From Oceanospirillaceae bacterium (GTDB lineage: Bacteria > Pseudomonadota > Gammaproteobacteria > Pseudomonadales > Oceanobacteraceae), in the NCBI GenBank assembly GCA_002723385.1, contig PBNY01000096.1, positions 58,096 through 122,095 on the forward strand: a stretch of 64,000 nt of DNA, in the 5' to 3' direction. The notes under the pieces are model-generated. The model was not told the origin of the DNA, did not search any database, and saw only the letters and a program-made list of their open reading frames with translations. The translations under genes and the position numbers were made by a program. Below are positions 1 to 9,973 of this stretch, piece after piece; position 1 is the first letter of the stretch; every line of letters starts with the position of its first letter.

Positions 1-1645
1 TCTGATTTTCCAATGAGGCAGTATGGGAAGCCAGAATAATGGCGTCAATTTCTTCGTTCAGCGCTTGCCAAACGGCAACGATCGCTGCCAGCCCCATCGG
101 CTTCTCATCACCACCATTGTCGGCAATCACTAGCTTGGGACGCCAGCCATCATCCAGTAAACACAAACCGGCCCAACGCGTTTCAGCCGCCTGGACCTGA
201 CATCCCCACTGCCCCAAAACAGAACTCAAGGCCCCGCGAACACTGGCGTCAGGCTCAATCAACAGAACTTCCAGACCGTTGAATGACTGAATCACAGTCG
301 CAGCGGGACGCTGAGGTAATTGCGCCGGGTCACCGGATTTAAGGGTCAAACGCACACGCGAACCCTTGCCCGGTTCTGAGTCAAAATCGAAACCGATACC
401 TTGCAATTCACACAAGCGATTGGCCAGGGTCAGACCCAGCCCAAGGCCCTTTTGGTGACCTGTTTCTCCATGCTCAACCTGAACAAATTCCTCAAAAATG
501 CGAGCCATGTCAGTTTTGGCGACACCACAGCCAGAATCTTCGATCACAATTTCCAGCTGAGCACTGTCCTGCTTACGGAACGCAACACTGACTTCTCCAG
601 ACTGGGTGTAACGCACTGAGTTACATACAATATGATCCATAACTCGTCCAATAAGTAGCGGATCGACCTCAGCCACATCGTCGTTTTTAATTACCCGAAA
701 GCCCAATCCTTTCGACTGGGCCTCTCGCCGATAACGCCCCAGGATTTCTTGAAGCACATCGCCCAGCGCAACATGTTCGGGTTTGGGAACAACAGCCTGA
801 CGATCCAGCATGGACAAATCCGACAAGCTCTTGAGCAAACCTTCTATCGCCACGGTACTGCCTTCCAGAAGACTGACCAATTCCCGGCCACGTGCCGTCG
901 AGAGATGCCTCGGCAGCTGTTCCAGCTGCAATCCGAAAGCCTGCAAAGGCTGATGAAGATCGTTGCTGACCGCTCCCAGCAAGCGCGCACGCGCCTGAAC
1001 GGAATTCTGATGCTGCTGTTTCAGATGCTCATTTTCGAGATTCAGCCGAATGCTGTTGAAACGACGAACAGAAAGCAGCTTCGCGGCTCCCACTCCAGCC
1101 ATCAGCATTAATGGCAGCAACAGGGTTGACCAGCTTCCAACAGGCCCCTGAACCAGCCAGAACAAACTGAAACTACCCAATACCAGAGCGTTAAACACCA
1201 TCCCATGAATGGCAAACACCGATAGCAACTCGGCACTGACCACGGCCCAGCACAACAGCAAAGACGCCATCAACCAGTAACCTTCGTCCCCGGTACCGCG
1301 CAGAAACAACACGGATGGCAAAGCCCAGTAGAACGCCCAGCCAAACAACATCAACAGACTGATCCAGAGCCAGATCATGGGAGAGACGCGATCACCGATA
1401 AAATGAAAGACCAACCGCAGCCCGGCTGACATCAGTCCCAGCACGGCGGCTCCCATCAGCCAGATCACATCCAGCGCTGTATCAGGAATCAGGGAAGTAC
1501 GGAATAGCCAATACACCAGCAGGGCCATCAGAACACTGGCAATCGGGAAAAAGGCAGAGGCTTTGGCAGCCGCAGGAATCAGGGTGTCATCCATAAAGGA
1601 CGCCAGTGGATCACCACGGTACGGGCGCATCCACGTTTCAATCAT
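1..1645 (-). CDS. Hybrid sensor histidine kinase, C-terminal end cut by window edge
   Basis: An open frame runs on the minus strand from an ATG at 1645 (AAGGAGC about 13 nt upstream) off the left edge, giving 548 residues. The N-terminal 190 or so residues hold about six hydrophobic segments. An H-box follows (NDLHQPLQAFG, His231), then an HATPase domain with DSGCGV and GLGLGLTLA G-boxes. The last part is a receiver domain starting at VLLIEPDASVR, with the likely phosphoacceptor Asp in LVIADN. The NDLHQPLQ form of the H-box is typical of membrane-bound hybrid kinases that carry their own C-terminal receiver. The input signal is unknown, and no partner regulator lies on the window side of the gene. 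Confidence 0.85.
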   Translation of the reverse strand, partial: MIETWMRPYRGDPLASFMDDTLIPAAAKASAFFPIASVLMALLVYWLFRTSLIPDTALDVIWLMGAAVLGLMSAGLRLVFHFIGDRVSPMIWLWISLLMLFGWAFYWALPSVLFLRGTGDEGYWLMASLLLCWAVVSAELLSVFAIHGMVFNALVLGSFSLFWLVQGPVGSWSTLLLPLMLMAGVGAAKLLSVRRFNSIRLNLENEHLKQQHQNSVQARARLLGAVSNDLHQPLQAFGLQLEQLPRHLSTARGRELVSLLEGSTVAIEGLLKSLSDLSMLDRQAVVPKPEHVALGDVLQEILGRYRREAQSKGLGFRVIKNDDVAEVDPLLIGRVMDHIVCNSVRYTQSGEVSVAFRKQDSAQLEIVIEDSGCGVAKTDMARIFEEFVQVEHGETGHQKGLGLGLTLANRLCELQGIGFDFDSEPGKGSRVRLTLKSGDPAQLPQRPAATVIQSFNGLEVLLIEPDASVRGALSSVLGQWGCQVQAAETRWAGLCLLDDGWRPKLVIADNGGDEKPMGLAAIVAVWQALNEEIDAIILASHTASLENQ

Positions 1646-1737
1646 CCCTTTCAAAACAGCTCCTTAACTCAAATTGACACCGGCAAACCGGCGGAATTGC
1701 ACCGCCAGAGTCAGTCTGCGGTGCCCCACGACTCAGG

Positions 1738-3147
1738 TCAGCGCATTGGTGGCATACCACCGAAGCCACCTGGAGGCATACCGCCACCAGGACCGCCCGG
1801 GCCACCCATTGATCCCATCGAGCGCATCATCTTCTTCATGCCGCCCTTGCCGGTCATTTTCTTCATCATCTTCTGCATTTGCTTGTGCTGCTTCAGCACA
1901 CGATTCACATCCTGAATCTCGGAGCCGGAGCCACGGGCGATACGCTTCTTGCGAGACCCATTGATCTTGTCCGGGAAGCGACGTTCATCCGGCGTCATGG
2001 AGAAAATAATGGCCTCCATTTGCTTCATCTGACCTTCAGCAGCGTTGGTTTGCTGCGCCATCTGTCCCAGGTTGCCCATGCCGGGCAACTTGTCGAGCAT
2101 GCCGGTCAGACCGCCCATTTTTTTCATTTGCTGCAACTGATCGAGGAAATCTTCCAGATCAAAACCCTTGCCGGTCTTGATCTTCTTCGCCAGCTTGTCT
2201 GCCTTGGTTTTGTCGATCTTGCGTTCAGCTTCCTCGATCAGGGTCAGAACGTCACCCAGATCCAGAATCCGGGAAGCAACACGATCGGGATGGAACGGCT
2301 CAAGGGCATCGGTTTTTTCACCCATACCCATGAACTTGATCGGCTTGCCTGTTACGTGACGGACCGACAAGGCCGCACCACCACGGGCGTCACCGTCGGC
2401 CTTGGTCAGAACCACACCGGTCAGCGGCAGGGCATCGTTGAAGGCTTTCGCTGTATTGGCCGCATCCTGACCTGTCATGGCATCCACCACGAACAGCGTC
2501 TCAATCGGGTTGATACCGGCGTGCAGATCCTTGATTTCCGTCATCATCTCTTCGTCGATAGCGAGACGACCAGCGGTATCCACCAGCAGTACATCCGCAT
2601 GCGCCTTCCTGGCAGCATCAATAGCAGACCGGGCAATCGCCAGCGGCTTGTCGCTGGCAGAAGATGGGTGGAACAAGGCGCCAACATCGTTGGCCAGTGT
2701 TTCCAATTGCTTGATCGCCGCCGGACGGTAAACGTCAGCAGAAACCACCATGACTTTTTTCTTTTCGCGCTCAGCGAGGAACTTCGCCAGTTTACCGACC
2801 GTGGTGGTCTTACCAGCACCTTGCAGACCCGCCATCAGCACAACGGCTGGAGGCTGAGTCGCCAGATTCAGCTGCTCATTGGCTTCCCCCATGACTGCCT
2901 GAAGTTCTTCATGGACAATCTTCAGGAACACCTGGCCCGGATTCAGGCTTTTCAGCACCTCGGTGCCAATCGCTCGAGCCTTGACCTGATCCGTGAATGC
3001 CTTGACCACGGGCAACGCCACGTCAGCCTCAAGCAACGCCATCCGTACTTCGCGCACGGTTCCCTTGATATTGTCTTCGGTGAGCTTGGCCTGTCCCGAA
3101 ATACTCTTCAGGGCGCTGCCAAGGCGGTCGGTCAAACTCTCAAACAT
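1738..3147 (-). CDS. ffh: Signal recognition particle protein Ffh (GTPase)
   Basis: 469 aa, close to the usual ~453 for Ffh. It binds 4.5S RNA and signal sequences and delivers nascent inner-membrane proteins to FtsY. Visible: an N domain starting MFESLTDRLGSALKSI, the P-loop GLQGAGKTTTVGKLA, the DTAGRLAIDEEMM box and TKADGDARGGAALS, then a methionine-rich M domain. The tail is a Gly/Met/Pro-rich segment ending GGMPPMR. An in-frame start further upstream exists, but the family N terminus begins at the ATG at 3147. It is divergent from ypjD, as in E. coli, where ffh, ypjD and corB are also neighbours. Confidence 0.97.
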   Translation of the reverse strand: MFESLTDRLGSALKSISGQAKLTEDNIKGTVREVRMALLEADVALPVVKAFTDQVKARAIGTEVLKSLNPGQVFLKIVHEELQAVMGEANEQLNLATQPPAVVLMAGLQGAGKTTTVGKLAKFLAEREKKKVMVVSADVYRPAAIKQLETLANDVGALFHPSSASDKPLAIARSAIDAARKAHADVLLVDTAGRLAIDEEMMTEIKDLHAGINPIETLFVVDAMTGQDAANTAKAFNDALPLTGVVLTKADGDARGGAALSVRHVTGKPIKFMGMGEKTDALEPFHPDRVASRILDLGDVLTLIEEAERKIDKTKADKLAKKIKTGKGFDLEDFLDQLQQMKKMGGLTGMLDKLPGMGNLGQMAQQTNAAEGQMKQMEAIIFSMTPDERRFPDKINGSRKKRIARGSGSEIQDVNRVLKQHKQMQKMMKKMTGKGGMKKMMRSMGSMGGPGGPGGGMPPGGFGGMPPMR

Positions 3148-3309
3148 GTTGGATAACTCAATAAACGGAGCAAAGCGCGCAGTATAGCGCGTTGGCTGGC
3201 TGCCCCCAAACCACGGGGTGGAATTGTCCAAAAGCAAATCCATGATGGCTTTACTTTCGTCATTTCAGCGCTTGTGCGACACTCTCCGGGTCTTTCTGGA
3301 ACCCCTGCT

Positions 3310-4119
3310 ATGACTGAGCTTATCGTTGCATTACTGGCCGCTGCACTGTATCTCGCCTGCGCCTGGCGACAGTGGCAAACCATCGAAGGAAATCGCCCGG
3401 CCAATCGAGGCCAGGTTTTGACGCTTGCGATGCTGGCATCGCTGCTGCATCTGGGCTATCTGCTTGCCGATACACTGGTCACTACGTCAACCGCACACAG
3501 CTTCAACTTTGCGTTCTTCCACATTGGTTCGGTCATCGGTCTGGTCATTGTGCTGCTGCTGTTGTTTTCAAGCTGGAAGAAGCCGGTCGAGAACCTGTTT
3601 GTAGGGCTGTTCCCCATGATTGCATTGGTCATTGTGGTGGCAGCGATTTCGGATCAGCACCTGACGCTGGATAACCTCAGCTATGCACTGGCCTGGCACA
3701 TACTGCTGTCGATCATTGCCTACAGCGTTTTTGTAATCGCTGCGGTGCAATCGGTGTTGCTCTATTTACAGGATCGCCACTTGCGCAAACACCAGACACG
3801 CGGGCTGATTCAGGCACTGCCGCCACTGCAGACCATGGACCTGCTACTGTTCGAAATGATCTGGCTGGGCATGATCACCCTGACTGCCGCATTCGCCATT
3901 GGCTGGCCTGCGGTGGAAGATCTGAAGGCACAACATCTGATTCATAAAGTGGTGTTCGCGACCGTTGGCTGGGCTGTGTTCGCCATGCTGCTCATTGGCC
4001 GCTATCGCTTTGGCTGGCGTGGTGTGATCGCCAGTCGCTGGACACTCACCGGCACCGCATTCCTGATCCTGTCTTACTTCGGTTCCAAGTTCGTTCTGGA
4101 GGTTCTGCTGCAAAAGTAA
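3310..4119 (+). CDS. ypjD: YpjD-type inner-membrane protein (CcsA/cytochrome c assembly fold)
   Basis: 269 aa from the ATG at 3310, nearly all hydrophobic, with about eight transmembrane helices (for example residues 3-20, 60-85 and 95-115). It matches the YpjD family, which shares the CcsA/CcmC integral-membrane fold. The conserved pattern around HILLSIIAYSVFVIAAVQS is present, as are His residues near membrane ends. E. coli YpjD (also called CorE) has been linked to magnesium/cobalt efflux with CorB/CorC rather than to cytochrome c maturation. The corB homologue directly downstream supports that pairing. Confidence 0.88.
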   Translation: MTELIVALLAAALYLACAWRQWQTIEGNRPANRGQVLTLAMLASLLHLGYLLADTLVTTSTAHSFNFAFFHIGSVIGLVIVLLLLFSSWKKPVENLFVGLFPMIALVIVVAAISDQHLTLDNLSYALAWHILLSIIAYSVFVIAAVQSVLLYLQDRHLRKHQTRGLIQALPPLQTMDLLLFEMIWLGMITLTAAFAIGWPAVEDLKAQHLIHKVVFATVGWAVFAMLLIGRYRFGWRGVIASRWTLTGTAFLILSYFGSKFVLEVLLQK

Positions 4120-4210
4120 TTTGCGACAGAACCCGGTCACTAAAGGCTGGTTGACAGCCTTTCCCCTCTCCCTATGATTGCCGCATGTTCATAACAAATA
4201 GGATGGTGCC

Positions 4211-5503
4211 TTGAACGAGGTTCCCTTAAGTATGCTGTTTGGCATACTCGTGGTCTTGATCATTTGCTCGGGATTCTTTTCCAGCTCGGAAACAGGGATG
4301 ATGTCCCTCAATCGCTACCGCTTGCGCCACAAGGCCAAAAGCGGTCATCCAGGTGCTGCAAGGGCTGCGCGCCTGCTGGACAAACCAGACCGCCTGATTG
4401 GCACCATTCTGACCGGCAACAATCTGGTCAACTTCGCTGCGGCTGCATTGGCGACCATCATCAGCCAGCGCTTGTGGCCGGACAATCCGGATCTGGCTGT
4501 TTTCGTAAACACCATTCTGTTCACCCTGGTGGTTCTGATCTTCGCAGAACTGACCCCCAAGACCCTGGCCGCCGTGGCACCGGAAACGATTGCCTTCCCG
4601 GCATCACGCCTCCTGTTGGCGCTCCAATGGCTGCTGCATCCATTTGTCTGGTTTGTTAACACCATTGCCAATGCCCTGCTGGGACTGTTCAAAATCAACG
4701 TCAACGACGCCAATACCGATAGCCTGAGCAGTGAAGAATTACGTACCGTCGTGCGTGAAGCTGGCAACATGATCCCGAAGAGCCACCGTCAGATGCTGCT
4801 GAGCATTCTGGATCTGGAAAAGGTCACGGTTGCCGACATCATGATTCCACGCAGCGAAGTCAGCGGTATCGACCTCGACGATCACATTGAAGACATCATC
4901 GAACAGCTGCGCACCTCCCTTCACACCCGAATTCCAGTGTACCGGGGAGATATCAACAACATCGTCGGCATTCTGCACGCACGTAGTGTGGCTCGTTTCC
5001 TGACCGGTAACGAACTCACGCATGAAGCTCTGGAAGGCGTGGTACGCGAACCGTATTTCGTGCCGGAAACCACCGGATTGCATAACCAGTTACAGAACTT
5101 CCAGTCCAACCAGCGTCGCATTGCTCTGGTGGTTGACGAGTACGGCGATATTCAGGGTATCTGTACGCTGGAAGACATTCTGGAAGAAATCGTAGGTGAC
5201 TTCACCACCAACACGACCGAAGAAAACTCGTCGGATGTCGAACAAATCGACACCGAAGACGGCACTAAATACCGCGTGGATGGTGCGGCCTTTATTCGTG
5301 ACGTGAACCGCACAATGAAGTGGTCACTGCCCACCGATGGCCCCAAAACCATCAGTGGTCTGCTGGTCGAACGACTGGAACACATCCCGGAAAAAGACGT
5401 GTGCCTGCGCATCGATACCTATCGGTTTGAAACCTTGAAAACCCAGAACAACATGATCAAAACCGTGTTGATCTCGTTTGACGGCGAACCACCCAAATCC
5501 TGA
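4211..5503 (+). CDS. corB: HlyC/CorC-family transporter, CorB (YfjD) type
   Basis: 430 aa. It has an N-terminal DUF21/CNNM membrane domain (residues ~5-190, motif SSETGMMSLNRYRLRH), a pair of CBS domains (~200-330, IMIPRSEVSGIDLDDHIEDI and VDEYGDIQGICTLEDILEEIVGD) and a C-terminal CorC/HlyC transporter-associated domain. The family is implicated in Mg2+/Co2+ efflux. The start is a TTG at 4211 behind AGGATG; an ATG seven codons in (4232) is the alternative. It follows ypjD in the same direction with a 91-bp gap and is probably co-transcribed. Confidence 0.92.
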   Translation: MNEVPLSMLFGILVVLIICSGFFSSSETGMMSLNRYRLRHKAKSGHPGAARAARLLDKPDRLIGTILTGNNLVNFAAAALATIISQRLWPDNPDLAVFVNTILFTLVVLIFAELTPKTLAAVAPETIAFPASRLLLALQWLLHPFVWFVNTIANALLGLFKINVNDANTDSLSSEELRTVVREAGNMIPKSHRQMLLSILDLEKVTVADIMIPRSEVSGIDLDDHIEDIIEQLRTSLHTRIPVYRGDINNIVGILHARSVARFLTGNELTHEALEGVVREPYFVPETTGLHNQLQNFQSNQRRIALVVDEYGDIQGICTLEDILEEIVGDFTTNTTEENSSDVEQIDTEDGTKYRVDGAAFIRDVNRTMKWSLPTDGPKTISGLLVERLEHIPEKDVCLRIDTYRFETLKTQNNMIKTVLISFDGEPPKS

Positions 5504-5567
5504 TCAGTGAACGCCCGATTTCGGGCGAACACACGGCTACCGACAGACAGGTGAAGCGCCCCGACAT

Positions 5568-5590
5568 AGCCGCTACAATAGCGGCTTTTC
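5568..5590 (+). terminator. Inverted repeat with short T-run between corB and metG
   Basis: A perfect 7-bp inverted repeat with a 5-nt loop (AGCCGCT-acaat-AGCGGCT) is followed by TTTT. It could be a weak intrinsic terminator for corB. The loop also contains TACAAT (5574-5579), which could be the -10 box of a metG promoter with a poor -35 (GTGAAG, 17-bp spacer). The two readings cannot be separated by eye. Confidence 0.4.
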
Positions 5591-5623
5591 GATCCAAACC
5601 CGCTTTCCACCGGTAGCCATTCC

Positions 5624-7744
5624 ATGACAAACAGCACTCGCAAAATCCTGGTCACCAGCGCCTTGCCGTACGCCAACGGCTCGATTCACCTCGGTCACCT
5701 GCTGGAATACATCCAGACCGACATCTGGGTTCGATTCCAGAAATCCCGTGGCAACCAGTGCACCTACGTGTGCGCCGACGACGCCCACGGTACCGCGATC
5801 ATGCTGCGCGCCGAAAAGGAAGGCCGCTCCCCGGAAGCACAGATTGCCGCAGTAAAAGCCGAGCACGAAGCCGACTTTGCCGGTTTCCAGATTGGCTTTG
5901 ACAACTTCCACAGCACCCACAGCGAAGAAAACCGCCACTTCTCCGAAGAAATCTACAAGGCCTGTCGTGACAAGGGCCACATCGCCGTGCGCTCCATCAC
6001 CCAGCTGTTCGACCCGGTGAAAGAGATTTTCCTCGCTGACCGTTACATCAAGGGCGAATGCCCGAAATGCGGCGCAGGTGACCAGTACGGTGACAACTGT
6101 GAATCCTGCGGTGCTACCTACACCCCGGCGGATCTGAAAAACCCGTACTCCACCATTTCCGGTGCCACGCCGGTTGAGAAAGAATCTGAGCACTACTTCT
6201 TCAAACTGCCGGATTTTGACGCCTTCCTGAAAGAATGGACGCGCTCCGGCACCCTGCAAGACGAAGTCGCCAACAAGTTGCAAGAATGGCTCGACTCCGG
6301 CCTGCAAGAGTGGGACATCTCCCGCGATGCGCCGTACTTCGGTTTTGAAATCCCGGACGCACCGGGCAAATACTTCTACGTCTGGCTCGACGCTCCAATT
6401 GGCTACATGGCCTCGTTCAAGAACCTGTGTGATTCCGAACAGGGCAAGGCCGCCGGTCTGGACTTCGACGAATACTGGAACAAAGACTCAAGCGCTGAGC
6501 TGTACCACTTTATCGGCAAGGACATCATCAACTTCCATGCGCTGTTCTGGCCATCCATGCTGAGCGCAGCAGAATACCGCACGCCAACGGCAGTGAACGC
6601 ACACGGCTTCGTCACGGGGAACGGTGCCAAGATGTCCAAGTCTCGCGGCACCTTTATCAAGGCCCGCACCTATCTGAACCACCTCAATCCAACTTACCTG
6701 CGTTACTATTTTGCGGCCAAGCTGGGTTCCAGCGTCGACGACTTCGACCTCAACCTCGAAGACTTCGTCCAGCGCGCCAACACCGATCTGGTCAACAAAC
6801 TGGTCAACATCGCCAGCCGCACCGCCAACTTCGTCAAGAAATCCGGTGGCAAGCTGAGCGATACCTGCGTTGAAGAAGCCATGGTGCAAGACTTTATCAA
6901 CGCCGGGGACAGCATCGCGGCTCACTACGAAGCCCGTGAATTCGGCAAAGCCATGAAAGAAATCATGGCCCTGGCCGACCGCGCCAACGAATACATTCAG
7001 GAAAAAGCCCCGTGGGCGATGAACAAGGAAGAAGGCCGCCAGCAGGAAGTCATCGAAGTCTGCTCCGTTGCCATCAACCTGTTCCGCCAGCTGATCACCT
7101 ATCTGGCACCGGTACTGCCGGAAATCGCCGAGAAAACCGCTGAGTTCCTGAACCTCGACAACCTGAACTGGGAATCTCGCAGCACCATCCTGCTGGGCCA
7201 CGAGATCAACAAGTTCAAGCCAATGCTGGCCCGTGCCGAAATGGACAAGGTCACCGCAATTCTGGAAGAAACCAAGACTGAGCTTGCGATTGAAAATGGC
7301 GAGAAGCCTGCTGCCGAAACAAAAACGGCAGACGCCAAGCAGAGCAAGAAACAAGAGAAAAAGCAGAAGTCGAAAGGCCCCGAACTGAGAGAAGACGGTA
7401 ACGAAGTCATCGCCGACACCATCGAATTCCCCGACTTCGCCAAAGTCGACCTGCGCGTTGCCCGCATCGTCAAAGCCGACCACGTCGAAGGTGCCGACAA
7501 ACTGCTGCAACTGACACTCGACATCGGCAACGGCGAAACCCGCAACGTCTTCTCCGGCATCAAAGCCGCCTACCAGCCAGAAGACCTCGAAGGCAAACTC
7601 ACCATCATGGTCGCCAACCTGGCACCGCGTAAGATGAAATTTGGCCTCTCCGAAGGGATGGTACTGGCCGCCGGGCCGGGCGGATCAGAGATCTACCTGC
7701 TGGAGCCGAACGAAGGTTCACAGCCGGGGATGCGGGTGATGTGA
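5624..7744 (+). CDS. metG: Methionyl-tRNA synthetase, long form with C-terminal tRNA-binding domain
   Basis: 706 aa class I aminoacyl-tRNA synthetase charging tRNA-Met and initiator tRNA. HIGH-type motif HLGH is in [19 protein letters not shown] near the N terminus. A four-Cys zinc knuckle, CPKCG...CESCG, lies at ~146-165, and KMSKSRGTF at ~337. The anticodon-binding helical domain follows. A Lys/Gln-rich linker (residues ~560-590, [13 protein letters not shown]) then leads to an EMAP/Trbp111 OB-fold ([20 protein letters not shown]) used for dimerisation and tRNA binding. The ATG at 5624 matches the family N terminus. A strong terminator lies immediately downstream. Confidence 0.98.
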   Translation: MTNSTRKILVTSALPYANGSIHLGHLLEYIQTDIWVRFQKSRGNQCTYVCADDAHGTAIMLRAEKEGRSPEAQIAAVKAEHEADFAGFQIGFDNFHSTHSEENRHFSEEIYKACRDKGHIAVRSITQLFDPVKEIFLADRYIKGECPKCGAGDQYGDNCESCGATYTPADLKNPYSTISGATPVEKESEHYFFKLPDFDAFLKEWTRSGTLQDEVANKLQEWLDSGLQEWDISRDAPYFGFEIPDAPGKYFYVWLDAPIGYMASFKNLCDSEQGKAAGLDFDEYWNKDSSAELYHFIGKDIINFHALFWPSMLSAAEYRTPTAVNAHGFVTGNGAKMSKSRGTFIKARTYLNHLNPTYLRYYFAAKLGSSVDDFDLNLEDFVQRANTDLVNKLVNIASRTANFVKKSGGKLSDTCVEEAMVQDFINAGDSIAAHYEAREFGKAMKEIMALADRANEYIQEKAPWAMNKEEGRQQEVIEVCSVAINLFRQLITYLAPVLPEIAEKTAEFLNLDNLNWESRSTILLGHEINKFKPMLARAEMDKVTAILEETKTELAIENGEKPAAETKTADAKQSKKQEKKQKSKGPELREDGNEVIADTIEFPDFAKVDLRVARIVKADHVEGADKLLQLTLDIGNGETRNVFSGIKAAYQPEDLEGKLTIMVANLAPRKMKFGLSEGMVLAAGPGGSEIYLLEPNEGSQPGMRVM

Positions 7745-7747
7745 TTT

Positions 7748-7783
7748 AAAAAGGAGCATGATTCAAACATCATGCTCCTTTTT
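7748..7783. terminator. Bidirectional intrinsic terminator after metG
   Basis: A perfect 15-bp stem (AAAAAGGAGCATGAT / ATCATGCTCCTTTTT) with a 6-nt loop carries T/A tracts on both sides. It can stop metG on the plus strand and the convergent hypothetical gene on the minus strand. Confidence 0.92.
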
Positions 7784-7787
7784 CGGT

Positions 7788-9032
7788 TTAGAACAGCAGA
7801 GGTAGATCTATCGCGAACGACAGCATCGTCATGTGTTTCCGCGTGTAGTCGATTTGAGGATCGTAATATTCTGGATGGAAAGAAAGCAACACTGACCAAG
7901 GTTTCATACCCCTAGATACAGAAAGATAAAAGCTTGTTGATCTAATGTCATTAAAATCTGCTTCGTACTCCTTCCCAGTTAATTCACCATAGATGGGAGC
8001 ACCAATATCAAGCAATGCTATACCAGTAAACCAGTGGTACCGACCGCCGACACTGTCCGCCAGCTTAAATTCAAATCCAACTGGTCCATATAGATACCAG
8101 GAGAAATTACTAACATTTCCAGATTCATCATTACCAATATTATCCAGCGCTAGACCACCTCCAAAATAGCTTCCAACTCCGACATTAAATGGCCAAACTT
8201 CTGGCCAATACCAATCATCCGTAAAAGATCCATAAAATGATACTGAGTTTCTTTTAACTGGGAAAGAGTTAGCCACCATATCCTTATAGTTATTTATAAC
8301 CGATACAGCACCCTCGTCACTCCCAGACTTGTACCCATCATGTATTGCAGCTAGACGCATTAAAGTTTTCTTAGCCCTAACATAACTGCGGCTCTCATCA
8401 AATGACCCCATCATCTCGATTAAAACCAGCGCATAATTAAGCTTTACAACGGAGCTATCTTGATCATCAAGTGACTCTACAATGGTATATATCGCTGAAA
8501 GTACATATATGAGTTTTTCTACATCTTCATCCGTAACTCTCTTTGCTTCAGCCCGATTATTTCCATCAATACAGTTATAATCTTTTCCTGACTTTATCTT
8601 CTCTGATATAGCATTCATTTCGAGATTATTGCTACTACATTCAAATATGGCAACTATTCTTTTATATTCTGTCTCAACAGCCGTTTTCGAGATAATATCA
8701 CCACTACCATCATGGAATCTTTTTGCAATATTTTTTAAAAAAACCACCTGATTACTAACATCAAGTTCAACACTAGATCGATATAGTGGAATAAGCCTCT
8801 GCCTACCTATAGAATTCTCATTTTCAGGAGCAGAAATTACACTCACTGGAAATAGAAATTTAATATATTTATTTTCTGACACTTCAGACATTAACTCATT
8901 AACAAAAATTTCTTCAGCCCTATCAGCATTCACTTTTACAACCCATTTTAATGCTCCATCGTATGATTCTGCATACGTATATTTTGAAACCAACAACAAC
9001 ATCGAAAAGATAGACATTTTCAGTATATTCAT
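7788..9032 (-). CDS. AT-rich exported protein of unknown function, possible outer-membrane beta C terminus
   Basis: 414 aa. Two in-frame ATGs exist; the one at 9032 has AGAGGA seven bases upstream while the one at 9038 abuts it, so 9032 is chosen. An N-terminal signal peptide (MNILKMSIFSMLLLVSKYTYA) is followed by a helical middle region (residues ~20-260). The C-terminal ~140 residues are rich in aromatic alternating strands (SWYLYGPVGFEFKLADSVGG, STSFYLSVSRG) and end in LPLLF, ending in Phe as many outer-membrane beta-barrel proteins do. I do not recognise a family. Base composition is clearly more AT-rich than metG next door, which suggests recent acquisition. No partner gene is evident. 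Confidence 0.7.
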   Translation of the reverse strand: MNILKMSIFSMLLLVSKYTYAESYDGALKWVVKVNADRAEEIFVNELMSEVSENKYIKFLFPVSVISAPENENSIGRQRLIPLYRSSVELDVSNQVVFLKNIAKRFHDGSGDIISKTAVETEYKRIVAIFECSSNNLEMNAISEKIKSGKDYNCIDGNNRAEAKRVTDEDVEKLIYVLSAIYTIVESLDDQDSSVVKLNYALVLIEMMGSFDESRSYVRAKKTLMRLAAIHDGYKSGSDEGAVSVINNYKDMVANSFPVKRNSVSFYGSFTDDWYWPEVWPFNVGVGSYFGGGLALDNIGNDESGNVSNFSWYLYGPVGFEFKLADSVGGRYHWFTGIALLDIGAPIYGELTGKEYEADFNDIRSTSFYLSVSRGMKPWSVLLSFHPEYYDPQIDYTRKHMTMLSFAIDLPLLF

Positions 9033-9535
9033 AAGCATTTCCTCTGCATTTGTTTTTTAGTCATATCCGTAATCAGTACTTAAACTGCTTGACTCATTTC
9101 GAACTTGAAAATACTCACAACAAAACATTAACAAAAAGCTTCAAATCGTCGCTATTTGTCCAAAAAGACACGTAAATTGATCTGGTCGCAAGATAGCCAT
9201 TGATTTAGGTGGATTTTTCAAAAAACAGTGAGGAAATGACACTCAGAACGGAGCCCTGTCAGGCAAGTCAGCATGTGCCCACTATTTGACATCGGAAGGG
9301 GTGCTAGCCCCACCGGAAATTATAAATACTGGTCAGCTTTGGTTTAAGTCCAACTGGAGCGTCAGGCAAAACGAGCTATACAGAGCATAAGTGAAGAACC
9401 AGCAACAGCCGCCCGACTGCCAGCTTCGATGGTGCTTTGACATCGGCTTCCTCCCTATGGCCTATAAGGGGAGACTATATGAATGCGTCTCCATGCCACC
9501 ACAAATGCTAAAATTCCCTGCTACTTCTATAGGTA
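9033..9535. other. Non-coding stretch, no gene recognised
   Basis: About 500 bp without a convincing reading frame on either strand. It contains the 5' region of the AT-rich minus-strand gene. A small hairpin-forming run (GGGGTGCTAGCCCC) lies near 9296-9310. The string TTTGACATCGG occurs twice, near 9279 and 9437. The second TTGACA has a TATAAG about 20 bp downstream, too far apart for a good sigma-70 promoter. No IS ends, tRNA or direct-repeat boundary was found. Confidence 0.4.
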
Positions 9536-9973
9536 TTGAGGCATATTCCTTTGCTGTATGAATTATTGGGCGGCTTGCTGATTGGTGCAGCCGCATCTCT
9601 GCTGTGGCTGGGTGTGGGTCGCATCAGCGGTATGACGGGCGTTTTATCGAGTTTGTTTATGCTCACCAGGAATGAACAGTGGCGTCGGCGGGGCTGGGCG
9701 TTGGCATTCTTCATGGGGCTGGTGGTGGCGTATCCAATTTACATGCTGTCGGGTGGGGAAGCTCCCATCGAGATGTCAGACAACGCGCTACTTTGGGCCA
9801 GCGCGGGCCTGATTGTCGGCTTCGGCACCTATTTGGGCAATGGTTGCACCAGTGGTCATGGCGTCTGTGGCATGGGACGTATGTCGCTGCGTTCAGTGGT
9901 TGCAACCGTGACGTTTATTGCAACCGGCGTTCTCACCGTTGCCATCATGAACATGCTGGAGGTTGGCGCATGA
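9536..9973 (+). CDS. YeeE/YedE family membrane protein, first half-transporter
   Basis: 145 aa, about four transmembrane helices, with the family signature GNGCTSGHGVCGMGR (residues ~101-115). YeeE/YedE proteins import sulfur compounds (thiosulfate in the TsuA branch) through conserved Cys residues; the Cys in GNGC and GVCG are present. The start is read as TTG at 9536, which is uncertain, since no ATG precedes the first helix. The stop overlaps the next gene's start by ATGA, so the two halves are translated together and probably form one pore, as in two-gene PmpA/PmpB-type pairs. Confidence 0.85.
   Translation: MRHIPLLYELLGGLLIGAAASLLWLGVGRISGMTGVLSSLFMLTRNEQWRRRGWALAFFMGLVVAYPIYMLSGGEAPIEMSDNALLWASAGLIVGFGTYLGNGCTSGHGVCGMGRMSLRSVVATVTFIATGVLTVAIMNMLEVGA

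Noticed and set aside
1879..3156. 425-aa open frame opposite ffh
   Set aside because: It is the antisense shadow of ffh; its composition is the mirror of the conserved GTPase codons and it has no RBS or homology.
6488..7510. 340-aa open frame opposite metG
   Set aside because: Antisense shadow of metG; Val/Phe/Gly-rich residue pattern typical of reverse reading of Glu/Lys/Asn codons.
9160..9535. Possible insertion-sequence remnant
   Set aside because: Repeated TTTGACATCGG and a small hairpin were seen, but no terminal inverted repeats, target duplication or transposase fragment in any frame.
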